DNA of 64,000 nt from Coenobita brevimanus (taxonomy: Eukaryota > Arthropoda > Malacostraca > Decapoda > Coenobitidae), in contig CM064653.1 in the NCBI GenBank assembly GCA_032717465.1, positions 39,772,055-39,836,054 of the forward strand, in the 5' to 3' direction. Below are positions 39,460-51,292 of this stretch, piece after piece. Position 1 is the first letter of the stretch. Each line of letters begins with the position of its first letter. The translations under genes were made by a program, and so were the position numbers. Below the pieces are notes generated by a model, which did not search any database, was not told where the DNA came from, and worked only from the letters and a program-made list of their open reading frames with translations.

Positions 39460-39473
39460 GTTGCCATAGAAAC
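39460..39473 (+). promoter_or_regulatory. X-box-like (RFX) motif between the two host genes
   Basis: GTTGCCATAGAAAC fits the RFX X-box pattern of two imperfect inverted half-sites. A GGCAAC and a TTGCAAC follow within 40 bp. Placement 0.77 kb before the receptor ATG and 4.9 kb before TRMO is suggestive only. Confidence 0.3.
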
Positions 39474-39559
39474 GAGATGTCGCCACCCGCCTTGGCAACT
39501 GCCTTGCAACTTTCCCTTGTTATGGTTGTGTTCATGTATACTGTAAACTAAAGAGATAG

Positions 39560-40227
39560 AAACTCACATATAATCCAAAATTCTTTTATTAACACCTTGT
39601 GTAAAGTTTCTGGCATGTCATTCATAGGAAGTGGATGTCACTCAATTTAAAAGGACCGCGTCAACAGGGTGTATTCCTACGCGACCCAAAGAATGTTAAA
39701 AAATAATATAATATTTGTTTAATGAACGAGTTTTGTCTTTAGTTTTCGTTTTATTTGTGTATAGGTTAAAATCAGTTCCCTTTAATTTACAAATAACTTA
39801 TAATATATATGCATATAAAATGAAGTTTCTTATGCTGAATCACATACATATTTGTACAGTATAATGCTTAATTGGTCGATGCTTCCTTATTAATGTTATA
39901 GAGCATAAATATTAATCCTGTGACTGTAACTGGTGGACACTACGCATAGCGACATAATAGACACGCGGAAGATTACTGTCTCGTCGGTGTCATGCGGCCT
40001 TGTCTGTCTAGCCTATAGATAACTCAACTTTGTAGCGTACAAGAGAGTTAGGAGTAATATATAGGATACAATACTATAGCTTTGTAACAAAAGCAGAATC
40101 ATAATGTCCATAGCTGGCGTCTAGGTTGAAGGGTTTGTACCTTTCATGCACGTATAGTACCAAATAACAAAGTACAGGATTTGCTGAAAGGGATGGACAT
40201 GTAGTGCGACCATAGTGTGTGTATTAC
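39560..40227 (+). promoter_or_regulatory. probable receptor 5-prime UTR and promoter region
   Basis: No transposon recognised here. CpG dinucleotides are relatively frequent from 39950 (ACGCGG, CGTCGGTGTCATGCGG, GGCGTC) compared with introns. No clear TATA or initiator can be chosen. Confidence 0.35.
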
Positions 40228-40285
40228 ATGATGAAGACGGTGTGTGGGTGGCTACTATTGTTTTGCAGCAGCGCCTTCACTACCG
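40228..40285 (+). CDS. type I receptor exon 1 (signal peptide)
   Basis: ATG ATG AAG start, a hydrophobic core (VCGWLLLFC), then SSAFTTG with a plausible signal-peptidase site. It ends in phase 1 at CTACCG|GTGAGTG. The stretch before it (about 39.9-40.2 kb) has more CpG than the surrounding introns, as expected near a promoter. Confidence 0.75.
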
Positions 40286-43200
40286 GTGAGTGTCCTACAG
40301 GAGATTAAGGAATTACAGTTTAATCTAACGACGGAAAAGATTTGGTAATTACATACTTCCGTAGGTTTCGTGAATTTGTTGCTAATGCAAGAGCTTAGTA
40401 GTTGTAATGACAGAACCCGTCATTCATTTGTAATAGCTGATTATAAGAGTAAAGTTTATCAGTGCATGAATATTGAATATGCCCATGATGTTTGGTCATA
40501 CATTATATTTGTTCGATATGACCATCAAGACCATTTTAGTGAGTGGCGCATTTTAATAATTTTCATGGGTAGTTAGTTATTGATGGTTTTACCAGACAGG
40601 CTGGGTACCACGGTAGATAATGTGGTACCCAGCCTGCCGTCTATTGAATTACGGTTCGGAGAAGCAGAAGTTTCATTGCACCCCTTATTCAAACTTAGGG
40701 AAGAAAAATTTTGACAGACTAGATGCTGACTGTCCCTTGCAATTCATTAAAAACACCCATATTCAGCAGAAATAACTAATAGGAGCTACCAGATTTTTAC
40801 CCAGAGTTCTTAAGTGTTCTTAGATTAGTTAATGTTTGAGTAGTAAATGAGTTCAGAGCATTGCAAAACCAGAGCTTGTGCTGTGATTGATTTCTTAAAG
40901 TTTAGTCATCAGCAGTAACTAAAGTGCTTTTAATTGGTATGTTCATCTAAAATTTCCTAATATGTACCCTATAAGATCAAGTATTGCTTTTTATTACCTC
41001 AGAAATCAGGGGTACCAAAAATCATTAGTCTGCCTGAATTTCAACAGGAGCACTAATTGTATGATAGTGCTCTTAGTGAATGGAGGGAGGTAATGAGTTT
41101 TGGATCATTTTTTCAACATGATGAATAAGGATGGAAGTTTAGAGGGTGAAGTGCTTGAACGGTTACAGCAAGGAAGTAAGGTTGCTGGTTCTTTGAAAGC
41201 AGTGATAAGAAACAGGGAAGTGAGCATGGAAGTGAAAAAGTTACTTCATGACAGTATTTTGATACCAACTCTAACGTATGGAAGTGAAGCTAGGACCTTG
41301 TTGGATGGACACAAGTCAAGAGTGAGAGCAGTGGAAATGAGTTATTTGAGAGGAGCATTTGGAGTCGCATGGAGAGATTGACAAATGAGCAAGTGATGGA
41401 GTACAAAGGAAAGCAAACAGCAACAGACCTTATGGTTCTTTCGAGGCTGTTTGTTACAGAGTAGACTATGACTATGAGATCTAACTCTACATGCTGAAGG
41501 ATAAGGATAGTAAAGCAAGAAGGCTTCCCTGCCTCCAAACTCTCCAGTTAAAACGGGCAAGAAAAAGTGAGAAAAACCACCGTGCAGTGTGGAAAAACTG
41601 ACATAAGGAAATTTCATAGGAAAGACTGAGAAGGAAAAGCTACATTCTGTAATACATTATCTATAAGCTACCAGTATGAATAACCTGGAAGAGATAGTAG
41701 TAAAGTAAAATGAATAATCGAATAAATAAATAAATAAAGCATGTCACTATGTATGGGTACGTTGAGTTTACGGGACATCTGTGGACACAGCATGGAAATT
41801 GCACAGGGCACAGTGTGGATGTTCAGGGGTGGTGCGGCAGAATGGGAGCTGAAGTTGCATGTTTTGGGGTGCGCCAAACCTGTGATCAAATCTGGGTTTT
41901 GAGAGTTAGACGGGTGTACTCCTGGCAGCACAGAGTGCTTGATCTGGCCAGTGAGCGCATGTTTCATAGATACCACTGTCATGCTGCTGCTCAACCAGTC
42001 ACGTGCATCCTTGTGTACCATGAAGTGCCAGTAGCCGTCCAATACCCGTGGGGAGTGTACACTTGTTGGTGCTGGCCCTTTAATTTCAACTTTTTACCTG
42101 GATGTATGTAACACCATGAGTTCTGGTGATTCATCTGTGGAAGATGAATGATCAGTGCATACACGGAAAAGGCTTGGCAAGGCTGAAACACGGAAGAAAA
42201 GTGCTGCATAGAAGAAAAGAGACAGTGGGGAAGTCTGACCCGGATGACTATTTCCTTGACCATTAACCCTCACCCATTAATCCACATAAGCACTGCTGGC
42301 TCCTAGAGATTGGGGAGTATTTATATTTTATGAATTTAATTAATTCACTATTGATATTATTACTATAAGTCATCTTTACCATCTTAAAAGAAAAAAAATC
42401 ATTTAAACAGTTATTAAAAATTAACGAAAGTTAATAGCTGATTCAGAGTGCTACAGGTCGTTGTATTAAGGGTAAGAATGTTTTAGATAACATTATTGTT
42501 CCAGTTGATAATAATTTCATAAGGTCTAGGAAAGTGTTTTTTTTTTTTTTTTTTTTTTCTTATTTTTTCCCCTTCAATTAATAGATGTTGATTAGATGAT
42601 GAAATTGATGTAACATAATGTATGATTATGCATAACATAATTTCATAAGGTCTATGAAGGTAGAGTGTTTTTTTTTTTTTTTTTGCGGTAGGTGGGTGTG
42701 CCCATCATCCACCCACTTAGTGTAGAGGTACCCTGTTTTTAGGGTAGCTGTACATCAAGTGGCAAGCCAAATGATTTCCTGTAAACCAGGAAGTCATTCA
42801 CAACGGTGGGTGGTAACCTTATAGCCAACCAACACGTGTTCCCTACGTGACAGCAAGTAGGTTGGCAGAGGGTTAGTGCCCCTCCCTGGAAAACAACAAA
42901 CTAAAAATACAAACAAGAAGCCTCGGACCAGGACTGACCAAAAGATGATGGCTAAGGACCGAACAAAGGATATGATATGGATGGTGACTTGGAATGTAAA
43001 GGATGCAAATGATGAGGTGAAAGAGAGAGAGATTGTGCAGGTGCTTGAGGGTGCGAAAGTGGATGTATGTGGATTAACTGAAACTAAATGGAGGGTGAGA
43101 GTGTGAGAGAATGGGAGTATGGATGGGGTATATATGCAGGAGTAGGTGTGAATGAGAGGGCAAAAGAAGGAGTGTGTATTGTTGTAACAGATGGAAGGAG

Positions 43201-46200
43201 AATATAAGAGAGTATGGATCAGGTGGCTCAAGGATTGTGTGGGTAAGATTGAAAATTGGACTACAAATGTGGGTGATTGGGTGCGTGTATGCGCCAACGC
43301 AAGATCATGCAAGCAGAGTGAGAGAAGAGTTCTGGACAAATGTGGAAGTGTGTATGGAAAAGTTTGAAAGGAATGAGACAGTGTTTTTGAATGGTGATAT
43401 GAATAGTAAAGTAGGGAATGTGAAGGTGGATGGAGTAGTTGGTGAGTGGGGTGTGCCTGCTGAGATAGATGAGAATGGTAGTGCTTTGGTGGACATTTGT
43501 GCCAGGAGGGGGTTGGTGATAGCCAATACCCTATTCAGGCACAAAATGATCCACAGGTATACTTGGCGATTGATGAGATGGGTGGTTGGTGAACTGAATG
43601 AAAGGAAGGCAGTGACTGATTATGTGTGTGTAGATGAAAGGATGTGAAGATGTGTAATGGATGCAAGAGCATATAGAGGTTGGGGGAGTGGACTTTCTGA
43701 CCACCACCAGGTGGTGTTCAGAATCAGGGTCTGAGTTAGATGGAGAAATAGAAGAAGGGAAGGATGGGAGGAAGGAGTAGTTGCAAGGAGAGTGGGTATG
43801 TTACAAGAGGATGAGAAAAAGTAGAATATAAGAGAGAAGTGGAGGAACGATTGGGTAAATATGAATTGGAGCAGATGGGGGACATGGAAGGTGTGTGCAG
43901 AATATTCACAGAAGAAATATGTGCAGCATGTGAGGTGGTGTGTGGGGTGAAGAGAAGATGAAAGAGGGTGCAAGGAACAGCATGGTGGAATGAAGAGGTG
44001 AGACATGCTGTGGCAGAAAAGAAGAAAGCATATAATGAATGGATGAGAAATAGGGGCATGGAAGAAGTTGAGAGACGGAAGAGAGAGTTATATGTAGAAA
44101 GGAAGAGAGAGGTGAAAAGATTAGTAAGAAGAGAGCAGATGAGGAATTTGGAAGGAATTTGAGTGTCAAGTGGAGGGAATGTAAGAAAATGTTCTGGAAA
44201 GAGGTAAAGAGAGTCAGACAGGGTGGAAATGAAGTTAGTAGGGGAGTGAAAGATAAAAATGGTAGATTACTAGTTGAGAAGGGAAAAAAAGTAAGCAGAT
44301 GAAGAGAACATTATGAATTGTTGAATATAGAGAATGAAAGTAATGCGAGTATAACTGGCTGGGGAATGGCTGGGAGAAGGAGGGAGGTGAGAAGAGAGGA
44401 AGAAATCAGTAGGATGGAAGTTGTAGAAGGAATGAAGAAAGTCAAAATGGGGAAAGCCCCAGGAATTGATGGAGTGTGTGGTGAAATGCTGATGCATGGG
44501 GAGAGATAGTAGTAGAGTGGATGTGGAAGATGTGCAGATTGGCCTGGGAGGAAGGGAGAGTCCCAGAGGACCGGAAGTTGGGTGTAAGTATTTGCTTGTA
44601 CAAAGGGAAAGGGGAAAAAGAAGTGTGTGGTAATCATAGGGGCATTTGTCTTCTTAGTGTAATAGGAAAAGTATATGGTAGGATACGTATTGACAGAGTT
44701 AGGGAAATAACAGAGGAATTAATTGGAGAAGAAGAGGGAGGCTTTAGGAAGGGAAGAAGTTGTGTAGATCAGATATTCATTCTTAGATCTTTATTGGAAA
44801 AGTTTCTGGAGAAGGGAAAGAAGTTGTATGCGGGCCTCATGGATTTGGAGAAAGCATATGACATGGATTGTGGAAAGTATTAAGAATAAGTGGAGTAGAT
44901 GGGAAGTTGCTGAATCCTGTGATGTGTATGTGTGAGGGTGCTAAGGCTGCAGTGCATGTGGATAGTGAACTGAGTGAGTTTTTCTATTTAAAGGTTGGGT
45001 TGAAACAGGGATGTGTTATGTCTCCATGGTTGTTCAGTTTGTATATGGATGGGGTTATAAGAGAGATACAAGGAAGGGCAGTGGATGTTGGGGTGGCTCT
45101 AATGAGAGAGGGCAGTGTTTGGAAACTCCCTGTACTGTTCTTTGCAGATGATACTGTGTTGTTAAGTGAAGATGGACGGGAGCTGCAAGGCTTGGTGGAT
45201 GAGTTTGAGAGAGTGTATAAGAAATGGAATCTAAAGGTGAATGTAGGGAAGAGTAAAGCTATGGTCTTCAAGAGAGGTGAAGTCAGTGAATGTACAGTGA
45301 GGTTGGATGGTGAGGAAATGGAAAATGTGAGTACATTTAAGTACTTGGGTACTATGATGAGTAAGGGTGGAAGTTTGGAGGGTGAAGTGCTTGAAAGGGT
45401 ACAACAAGGAAGAAAGGTTGCTGGTTCCTTGGCAGTGATAAGAAATGGAAGTGAGCATGGAAGTGAAAAAGTTATTACAAGACAGTATCATGATACCAAC
45501 TCTAACGTCCAGAAGTGAAGCTTGGACGTTGTTGGAGGGACACAAGTCAAGAGTGAGAGCGGTGGAAATGAGTTATTTGAGAGGAGCCTGTGGAGTCACA
45601 TGGAGAGACAGACTGACAAATGAGGATGTGACGGAGCGTTGTGGTGTGGATGTTGATATGATAGGAAGTGTTAGGAGAAACACACTGAGGTGGTTTGGCC
45701 ATGTGGAGAGGATGGTGAGTGAGAGACTGATGAGGAGAGTGTATGTGAGTGAGGTGGAGGGGGAGAGAGGGAGTGGAAGGCCAAGGATGAGATTGAGGGA
45801 TGGAGTTGAGAGGTATATAAGAGAGAAGGGTGTGAATTGGGGGCAGGGGAGTGAAATGGCGGGGAACAGGGTGATGTGGAGGCGATTTGTTTGTGGCCAC
45901 CCCGTATAAGGGATTAAGGCGTCTGGCAATAGATAGATAGATATGAAATTCATGGTGAACTTTATCGTCAGCTTAAACCTCAATTTGCTGAGAACTATGC
46001 TTTTTGCAATATGTCCCTCTAGCAGCGAGGGCCTCATTTGACTCTATAAGTAAATTACAGTATAAGGTACCTGTACCTACCGCATACTGGTGCAGGAGGC
46101 CTCCACTTTATGAATGGGTTACGTTCCTGAAAAACCGTTCGCAAAGCGATTTTTCATTGTGTGAACCTCTCATAACATGGGTTAAATGGAGTTGGGTTCC

Positions 46201-47430
46201 AGGACCCTTATTTTTCTCTCATCTGCCTGTGTTAACCTCTGCTTTGCTATATCTGAATCAATATTTGTGTATTTTATGACTCCCTGACCCTTAATCTACA
46301 ACTGCAGCATTGATTTAACTTGGAACTGACCAATAAAAAAACACAATCACTGTAATACTTTAACTGAGGTTTATTTTCTTTGTAATACTTTAACTGAGTT
46401 TTATTTTCCTAAATTTTACAGTACTGTTTAGATTTGACATGGGAAATTACATTACCTTAATTACATAAGTGAGTTAATCACATGTTCCACATGTAGCTGT
46501 GAGTTGCTGTACTGTTTTGGATGGTAGGGCGGGAGTGAATGGTGCGCGTTTTCTCCATTAGTGGCACTGTAGTGGAATCTTTCTGACTGAGAGTGTGCTC
46601 GCTTTAAATTTGCCCACAAAAAAAATTGTTAGAGCAAATTTTGCTGTTCATTAGGCATTCGAAGGGCAGTAATACACAATCTTCGTTAAAGTGAATTTTC
46701 GTTGCGTGATCCTTCATAAAGTGGGGGTTGCCTGTATTATGAACAGTACTAGGTATTTATTATTATTATTATTATTTTTTTTTTATATTGCAGCTTTACA
46801 AGATAATGAAGGAAGATTACCGGAGCTCAATGCTGACAATCTGTCAACCACTACACATTCTTCAGAGAAAATTACAGGTGCAGTAGCTACATTTGTGTTC
46901 TTGTTTTTGAAGACTGCCATGCATTTGTATATGCCTATTTTCATCCATTGATTGCAATTAGCAGTGATACTGGATGCCGCATAGCTCCAGTGCCAGCTAT
47001 ATGCCACCGATGAAGAGCTTGGGCAAGTTATTTTAATGGCTGTATTCTCTCTGATTCGTCAGCCCCGCACAAAGGTTTGGATTTGAATTTAAAGAGCTTT
47101 TAATGTACCTAGGCCAGCTGCCATCCAAGGCTTATGGAGTCAACCTACCTCAGGGAACAGGTTGTAATAGTTTAGAAGAGGTACCATATACTGTATGGAC
47201 GACCTGTAAGTATTCGCATTGTATAGTAAGGTAATTTAAGTAAACATATCTAGAGTTTGCACTTTAATTCAGCTTTTTGCTATTTCAGGGCGTGCGCTGG
47301 TTCCACCGAGTCCAACAAGAAATAACTTAAGATGTGTCTGCACAAACTGTCCTGAAAATGAGTGTGTCACTGATGGCTTCTGCTATGTGACCATAACAGT
47401 TTCCACAGGAGGAGGAACTGAAACGTACAG
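40228..47430 (+). CDS. 5-prime part of an activin/TGF-beta type I receptor (Baboon/ALK4/5-like), partial
   Basis: Three exons (40228-40285, 46794-46877, 47289-47430; 58, 84 and 142 nt) join with matched phases and GT-AG borders into 94 codons plus 2 nt. Residues 1-19 (MMKTVCGWLLLFCSSAFTT) look like a signal peptide. Residues 20-57 are a Ser/Thr-rich stalk. Residues 58 onward hold a three-finger cysteine pattern (LRCVCTNCPENECVTDGFCY). The C-x-C-x2-C spacing and TDGxC match activin/TGF-beta type I receptors (ALK4, ALK5, Baboon), while BMP type I receptors have C-x-C-x3-C. Such receptors bind ligand with type II partners and phosphorylate Smad proteins. The GS box and kinase exons were not found to the end of the window, so the next intron would exceed 16.5 kb. 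The start is supported by an in-frame TAG seven codons upstream. Confidence 0.82.
40597..40636. other. perfect 15-bp stem hairpin in receptor intron 1
   Basis: CAGGCTGGGTACCAC at 40597-40611 and its exact reverse complement at 40622-40636, with a 10-nt loop. Three further outer pairs are possible (AGAC/GTCT with a bulge). Confidence 0.9.
41117..41385 (+). mobile_element. LINE-A internal fragment
   Basis: Encodes [19 protein letters not shown] through MSYLRGAFGVAWRD. Both ends are lost. Lies in receptor intron 1. Confidence 0.85.
41400..42660. other. receptor intron 1, unassigned
   Basis: A 120-codon frame at 41749-42111 (plus) is not recognised. Right of it MSSGDSSVEDE near 42117 and TTAACCCTCACCCATTAA at 42263 hint at remains of another DNA transposon. 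Poly(T) at 42537-42559. Confidence 0.35.
42690..45946 (+). mobile_element. near full-length LINE-A (RTE-like) retrotransposon
   Basis: About 3.26 kb. The 5-prime UTR head starts at GGTAGGTGGGTGTGCCCATC. The apurinic-type endonuclease is in broken frames at 42950-43650 (WMVTWNVKDAN, VCGLTETKW, VYAPTQDHA, FLNGDMNSKVG). The pre-RT region is at 43970-44330, and the RT at 44330-45300 ([45 protein letters not shown]). The C-terminal domain ends near 45909, followed by a short 3-prime end and (GATA)n tail. There is no separate ORF1, which with the size and microsatellite tail fits the RTE group. The clade is inferred. At least five frameshifts or stops make it inactive. A poly(T) run (42666-42683) precedes it. 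Confidence 0.9.
46093..46734. mobile_element. Tigger-like MITE in receptor intron 1
   Basis: Left end CAGGAGGCCTCCACTTTATG; reversed right end CAGGCAACCCCCACTTTATG. TA on the right, TG on the left. It ends only 60 bp before receptor exon 2. Confidence 0.7.
46794..46877 (+). CDS. type I receptor exon 2 (stalk)
   Basis: Acceptor TATATTGCAG after a T-rich tract and donor ATTACAG|GTGCAG. Phase 1 to phase 1, reading (A)LQDNEGRLPELNADNLSTT and THSSEKIT. It is hydrophilic with no domain, and its place in the gene rests on phase fit and order. Confidence 0.65.
47289..47430 (+). CDS. type I receptor exon 3 (cysteine-rich ligand-binding start)
   Basis: Acceptor GCTATTTCAG and donor TACAG|GTGAGTT. It reads RALVPPSPTRNNLRCVCTNC, then PENECVTDGFCYVTITVSTG and GGTETYR. 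It has five cysteines in activin-receptor spacing and ends in phase 2. The remaining ectodomain cysteines (the family CCxxDxCN block) must lie on a later exon. Confidence 0.85.
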
Positions 47431-48109
47431 GTGAGTTATTATCCTAATGATCTGAGTTACAGAATACCATAATAATGACTGCTGAAGCATAGAACAGTAT
47501 AAGAGATTTACCAGCTCCAGTGTTGGTGTATCATTACGCAGTACTGTACATTAGAGGCTTCAAGGATGTCTGCCTCATGGATTGGTGCACATAGTTTGCA
47601 GCAGTAATCACCCTCAGATTGTGATTGCGACTATTAAAGAGCTTTCTTTTTAATTACCGTATTATATATAATTGCAAGTGCCCCTAAAACTGGTCCACCA
47701 GCATTATATTCAGCTTTTACTAACATGGGAGTTGATACACAGTACTGTACAATACTTTTTGGTTATTTTTTTGGACAGGTTACTATAATGAGCAATTGTT
47801 TCTTATTAATGAAAAAATGTCTTCCCAGTTACAACCTTAATGCAGTACAGTCAAACCTTAAAAGTGATTTTGAATTATCTCATTTTTATTCTGGTAGATT
47901 TACCAAATATATCTCCTCTTAATGGAAGAATAGTAGCAAAGGAAAGTGGAATAAAAGAAAGATAAAAAGACATGAAAATCTGATTAATGAGAATAATGGC
48001 GTGTGGTAGTTAAAATGGTACCTGGTAACTTTAGTTGGGCATGGAGAAGGAATGTGATTCTTAAGAATCATTTTGGAGCAGAAGTGAGGGAAGTTGTGAA
48101 AAGATTGAA

Positions 48110-49130
48110 AGAATGGAGAGGCATTGGTTGTTCTTGGGATATACCGGTATGTAAAGATGATTAAATGTAATAGTGTAGTGAGATTGCAGTGAACAGTTAA
48201 TGGGAACCATTCCAGAGATGAGGTGCACTGATAAAATGATAAAAGGATGTTAAACCATTTACAAAATAGAGATGACAAAAATGTGAGTGAAAATGTTATT
48301 GTGGAATTAGTCTGGTGTATTTGGGAAGAAAGTTGTTTGGAAGAATGGTGCTAGCAAAGGTTGAGTAGAAGTACGACTACTGTATCATAAGAGAGATGAC
48401 CAAATTGGTCTCCAGAGTGGTAAGGGATATGTACAGTAGGTGAGATTTGCATTGAGGCAGTTATTGGAGAAAACAGAAGTGAAAGATATAAGATTTAAGG
48501 ATATGGAAAAGACATTTAACTGTGAGCACAGGGAGAGATCATGGAAGGTGTTATGGGATATCCAAATGGTTGTTAATAAAAATAAAGGGTTGAGTGGTCA
48601 AGACAAGTTAAGGAAAAGGAGTGAAGCTGATTTTAAATGATGAGGGATGGAAAATTTCAAATCTGATATATGGAGATAATGGTGTGCTTCTTGCTAATAG
48701 TGAATAAGATGTTTGCAAGCTAGTCAGAATATTTTTCACATGAATGGTGAGATCGGAGAGCTGATGTTGGTTAGAACAAAGTTTTAGTTACTGAAAGAGA
48801 AGAGAAGTCTTAGTGTGATGATTTGTTGAATGGAGAGAGACTGGAGTTGTTGGAAGATGTAAAGTAGCTGGGTGCAGTGATAGAAAAGAGAGGGAAATGT
48901 GAAAAGGCACAGGAGAGAATATTTTGGCCAGGTAAAGGAAGTGACTGGGCAAGTTAAAAAGCCTTACATTTGGAACGGAAGACCAAGTACAGGGACTGCA
49001 GGAAGTTATGTTGCTACCCACAGTATTGTATGGATGTGAGACTGTGATGTGGCATGAGTCTTGAACAGTCAAGTGTGAGAGCAGTGGAAGTGAGACTGTT
49101 AAGGGATAAATGTGGCTTTTGTAGATATAT
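48110..49130 (+). mobile_element. very degenerate LINE-B relic
   Basis: Broken frames still read KDMEKTFNCEHRERSWKVL, GWKISNLIYGDNGVLLAN (from [10 protein letters not shown]) and LGAVIEKRGKCEKA, in LINE-B order. Older than the other copies. Confidence 0.65.
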
Positions 49131-50551
49131 GGGCAAAAAAATGTAGAAGCAGGCCTCTTGTTTAGCGAACCACAGCTCGCAAATGCGAGTATTTTTTCCC
49201 ATCAGCAAACAAATTTTACTTGTAGGTCGCCTTTTGGTGAGGAGAATATACATCCACTTCAAAACCCTGTAAACTACAAAATAAGTAAATCTCACTTAAA
49301 TGAGCAAAAAAGCACGTTGTGATCGATTATTAAGTCTTTCCTTGTGGCCATTGTGTTTAAAACATTGTATGATTCTAATCATCACAATGTGTAAATAAAT
49401 ACTGTATATTTATTGCTCGGAATATATTCTGGCTCGTAGTCAGTATGGCTACTAAAAATTTATTTGGCTCGTAAATCTGAAACCTCAGGAGCCAAATGGC
49501 ACGCAACCATCGGCAGTTAGCAAGAACCCAGTAGAAGCTTTTAAAAACTGTTTATTGAGAGCTGCATTGATCAGAGGATAGAAGAGATTCATTGTAGTTT
49601 GTTGGTTGCATTGAGAGAATGAATAAAAGTAAGGAAGTAAAAAGGTGTGAATGTTGAAGGCGTGGAAGGCCAAAAAATGACGTTTGGATATGTAAAGTGA
49701 ATGTGTGGAAAAGCAAAGTATAGAAATCTATGAAGCAAAAGAATTGACAGAATATAGAGTGAATGGATGTAGTATGTATGTAGATGGTCATGACAAAGGT
49801 CACACTTTTTTTCTTTTTGTAGAATTATCTTTATCCAGGAAGTTTTATGAGAGTGGTTTAAGTAATGGAAGTTTCGAAGGCTTGAGTAATCAGTAAATGG
49901 ATGGATGACCCCTACAACTGAAAAGTCTGATGGTGGATCTCCTTATTCAAGGTGTCAGTTTCTTAATTTAGATTCTACCCATCTCATGTATGGGGAACAG
50001 GTTGAGATTGATGGCAGCTCAGTCAGACAGGTTTGGATAATAACCAGCATCAAACATAATATAATTCCTCTGCTTTAACCCTTTGACTACCTCATGCGAT
50101 ATCCTGTTGGTTCCTGAAAGGGTCCCTTTTTCCACCAAAAAATGAAAGTACCTGTTATATATTTTCTTGGTATTTCCCAAGTTGACCTGACCATGAAGTT
50201 TCATTATCTACCACTGAAAATGCTTGGAAACTGTAAATAAGCTCAAAAATCAATATTTCTTATTGAACACATTCATTTTTTGTATATAATATATACTGGT
50301 ATATATATATATATATATATATTTTTGACAAACAGGAGTTTAAATGATATAGTTTTCCACAAGTGCAAATGATAATCATAAAGTTCCATAAAAATTGTAA
50401 GTTTACAATTGTTGTGTTTTTGATAGCTGGAAACATAATATAAACATAAGTGAAAATACAGAAATCAAATACAATAGTGACTGGAAATGTGTTGTAAATT
50501 CTTGTCACAGAGTGCATATACTAATTACAGGAAGTATCGGACAATAATGAA

Positions 50552-50776
50552 TCCATTCATCCATCATCCAATCCTATGTTGCCCCATGAGGAGTGTAGGA
50601 GCCCAGGGCTAGGCAGTTGGTCCTGACATTTAAGATGAGAGTGACCAACCTCACTCATCCCTGAGTGGCATTACGTGAGCAGTCAACCCCAACCATCCCT
50701 TGGATATAAACCTTCACCGGCTCAATCCGATTGGAGCACAATAATTACCCACTAAACCACCAGGCGCCATAATTTG
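50552..50776 (-). mobile_element. composite SINE, tRNA-like part only
   Basis: Tail and body (GTTGCCCCATGAGGAGTGTA), B-box-like GGATATAAACC (reverse) and the ACCACCAGGCGCC start, but no head module beyond 50776. Confidence 0.8.
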
Positions 50777-51292
50777 ATTATATGGTAGATCACATAATAT
50801 TTGTATGGTATCATATAAACTCCAAAAATACATGAATGTATGAATATGTGGTATAATAAAGGATTATAAAACTGAAAATGATAATTTATCAGCTACTGCT
50901 GGTCATTAGTGCAATTATGCATTCAGTTGCACATTTAGTACTGTAGGACTCCTGCTCTAGTAGTTAAATACTGCGAAACTTACCAATAGAAGTGGATTTT
51001 AAGGTGGAAAGGGTGCAGCCTCCCCATGTAGGAACAGTGGGTGACAACAGGTGGGGCTCCAGGCAGACATGTACAGTATTTTGATACAAGTTTTTATTTG
51101 CATTCATTCATTATTCTACTTATGTGCACATATCTTTGTGTATCCCATTAGAAGTTATTTAATGTCCTACACTTGTTACTGAGTCACTTCAACCTGATTT
51201 TGGTATAAGATTACCTCCAAGTATGCTACAAAGGTGATCAGATGATTGCGAGGGTCATAAACACGCACATTTCTCTTGCTGTACGACAATAT

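Noticed and set aside
39019..39546. 175-codon open frame on the plus strand before the receptor start
   Set aside because: No recognisable domain, no splice fit to the receptor exons, and mixed composition. Treated as chance frame in a possible promoter or 5-prime UTR region.
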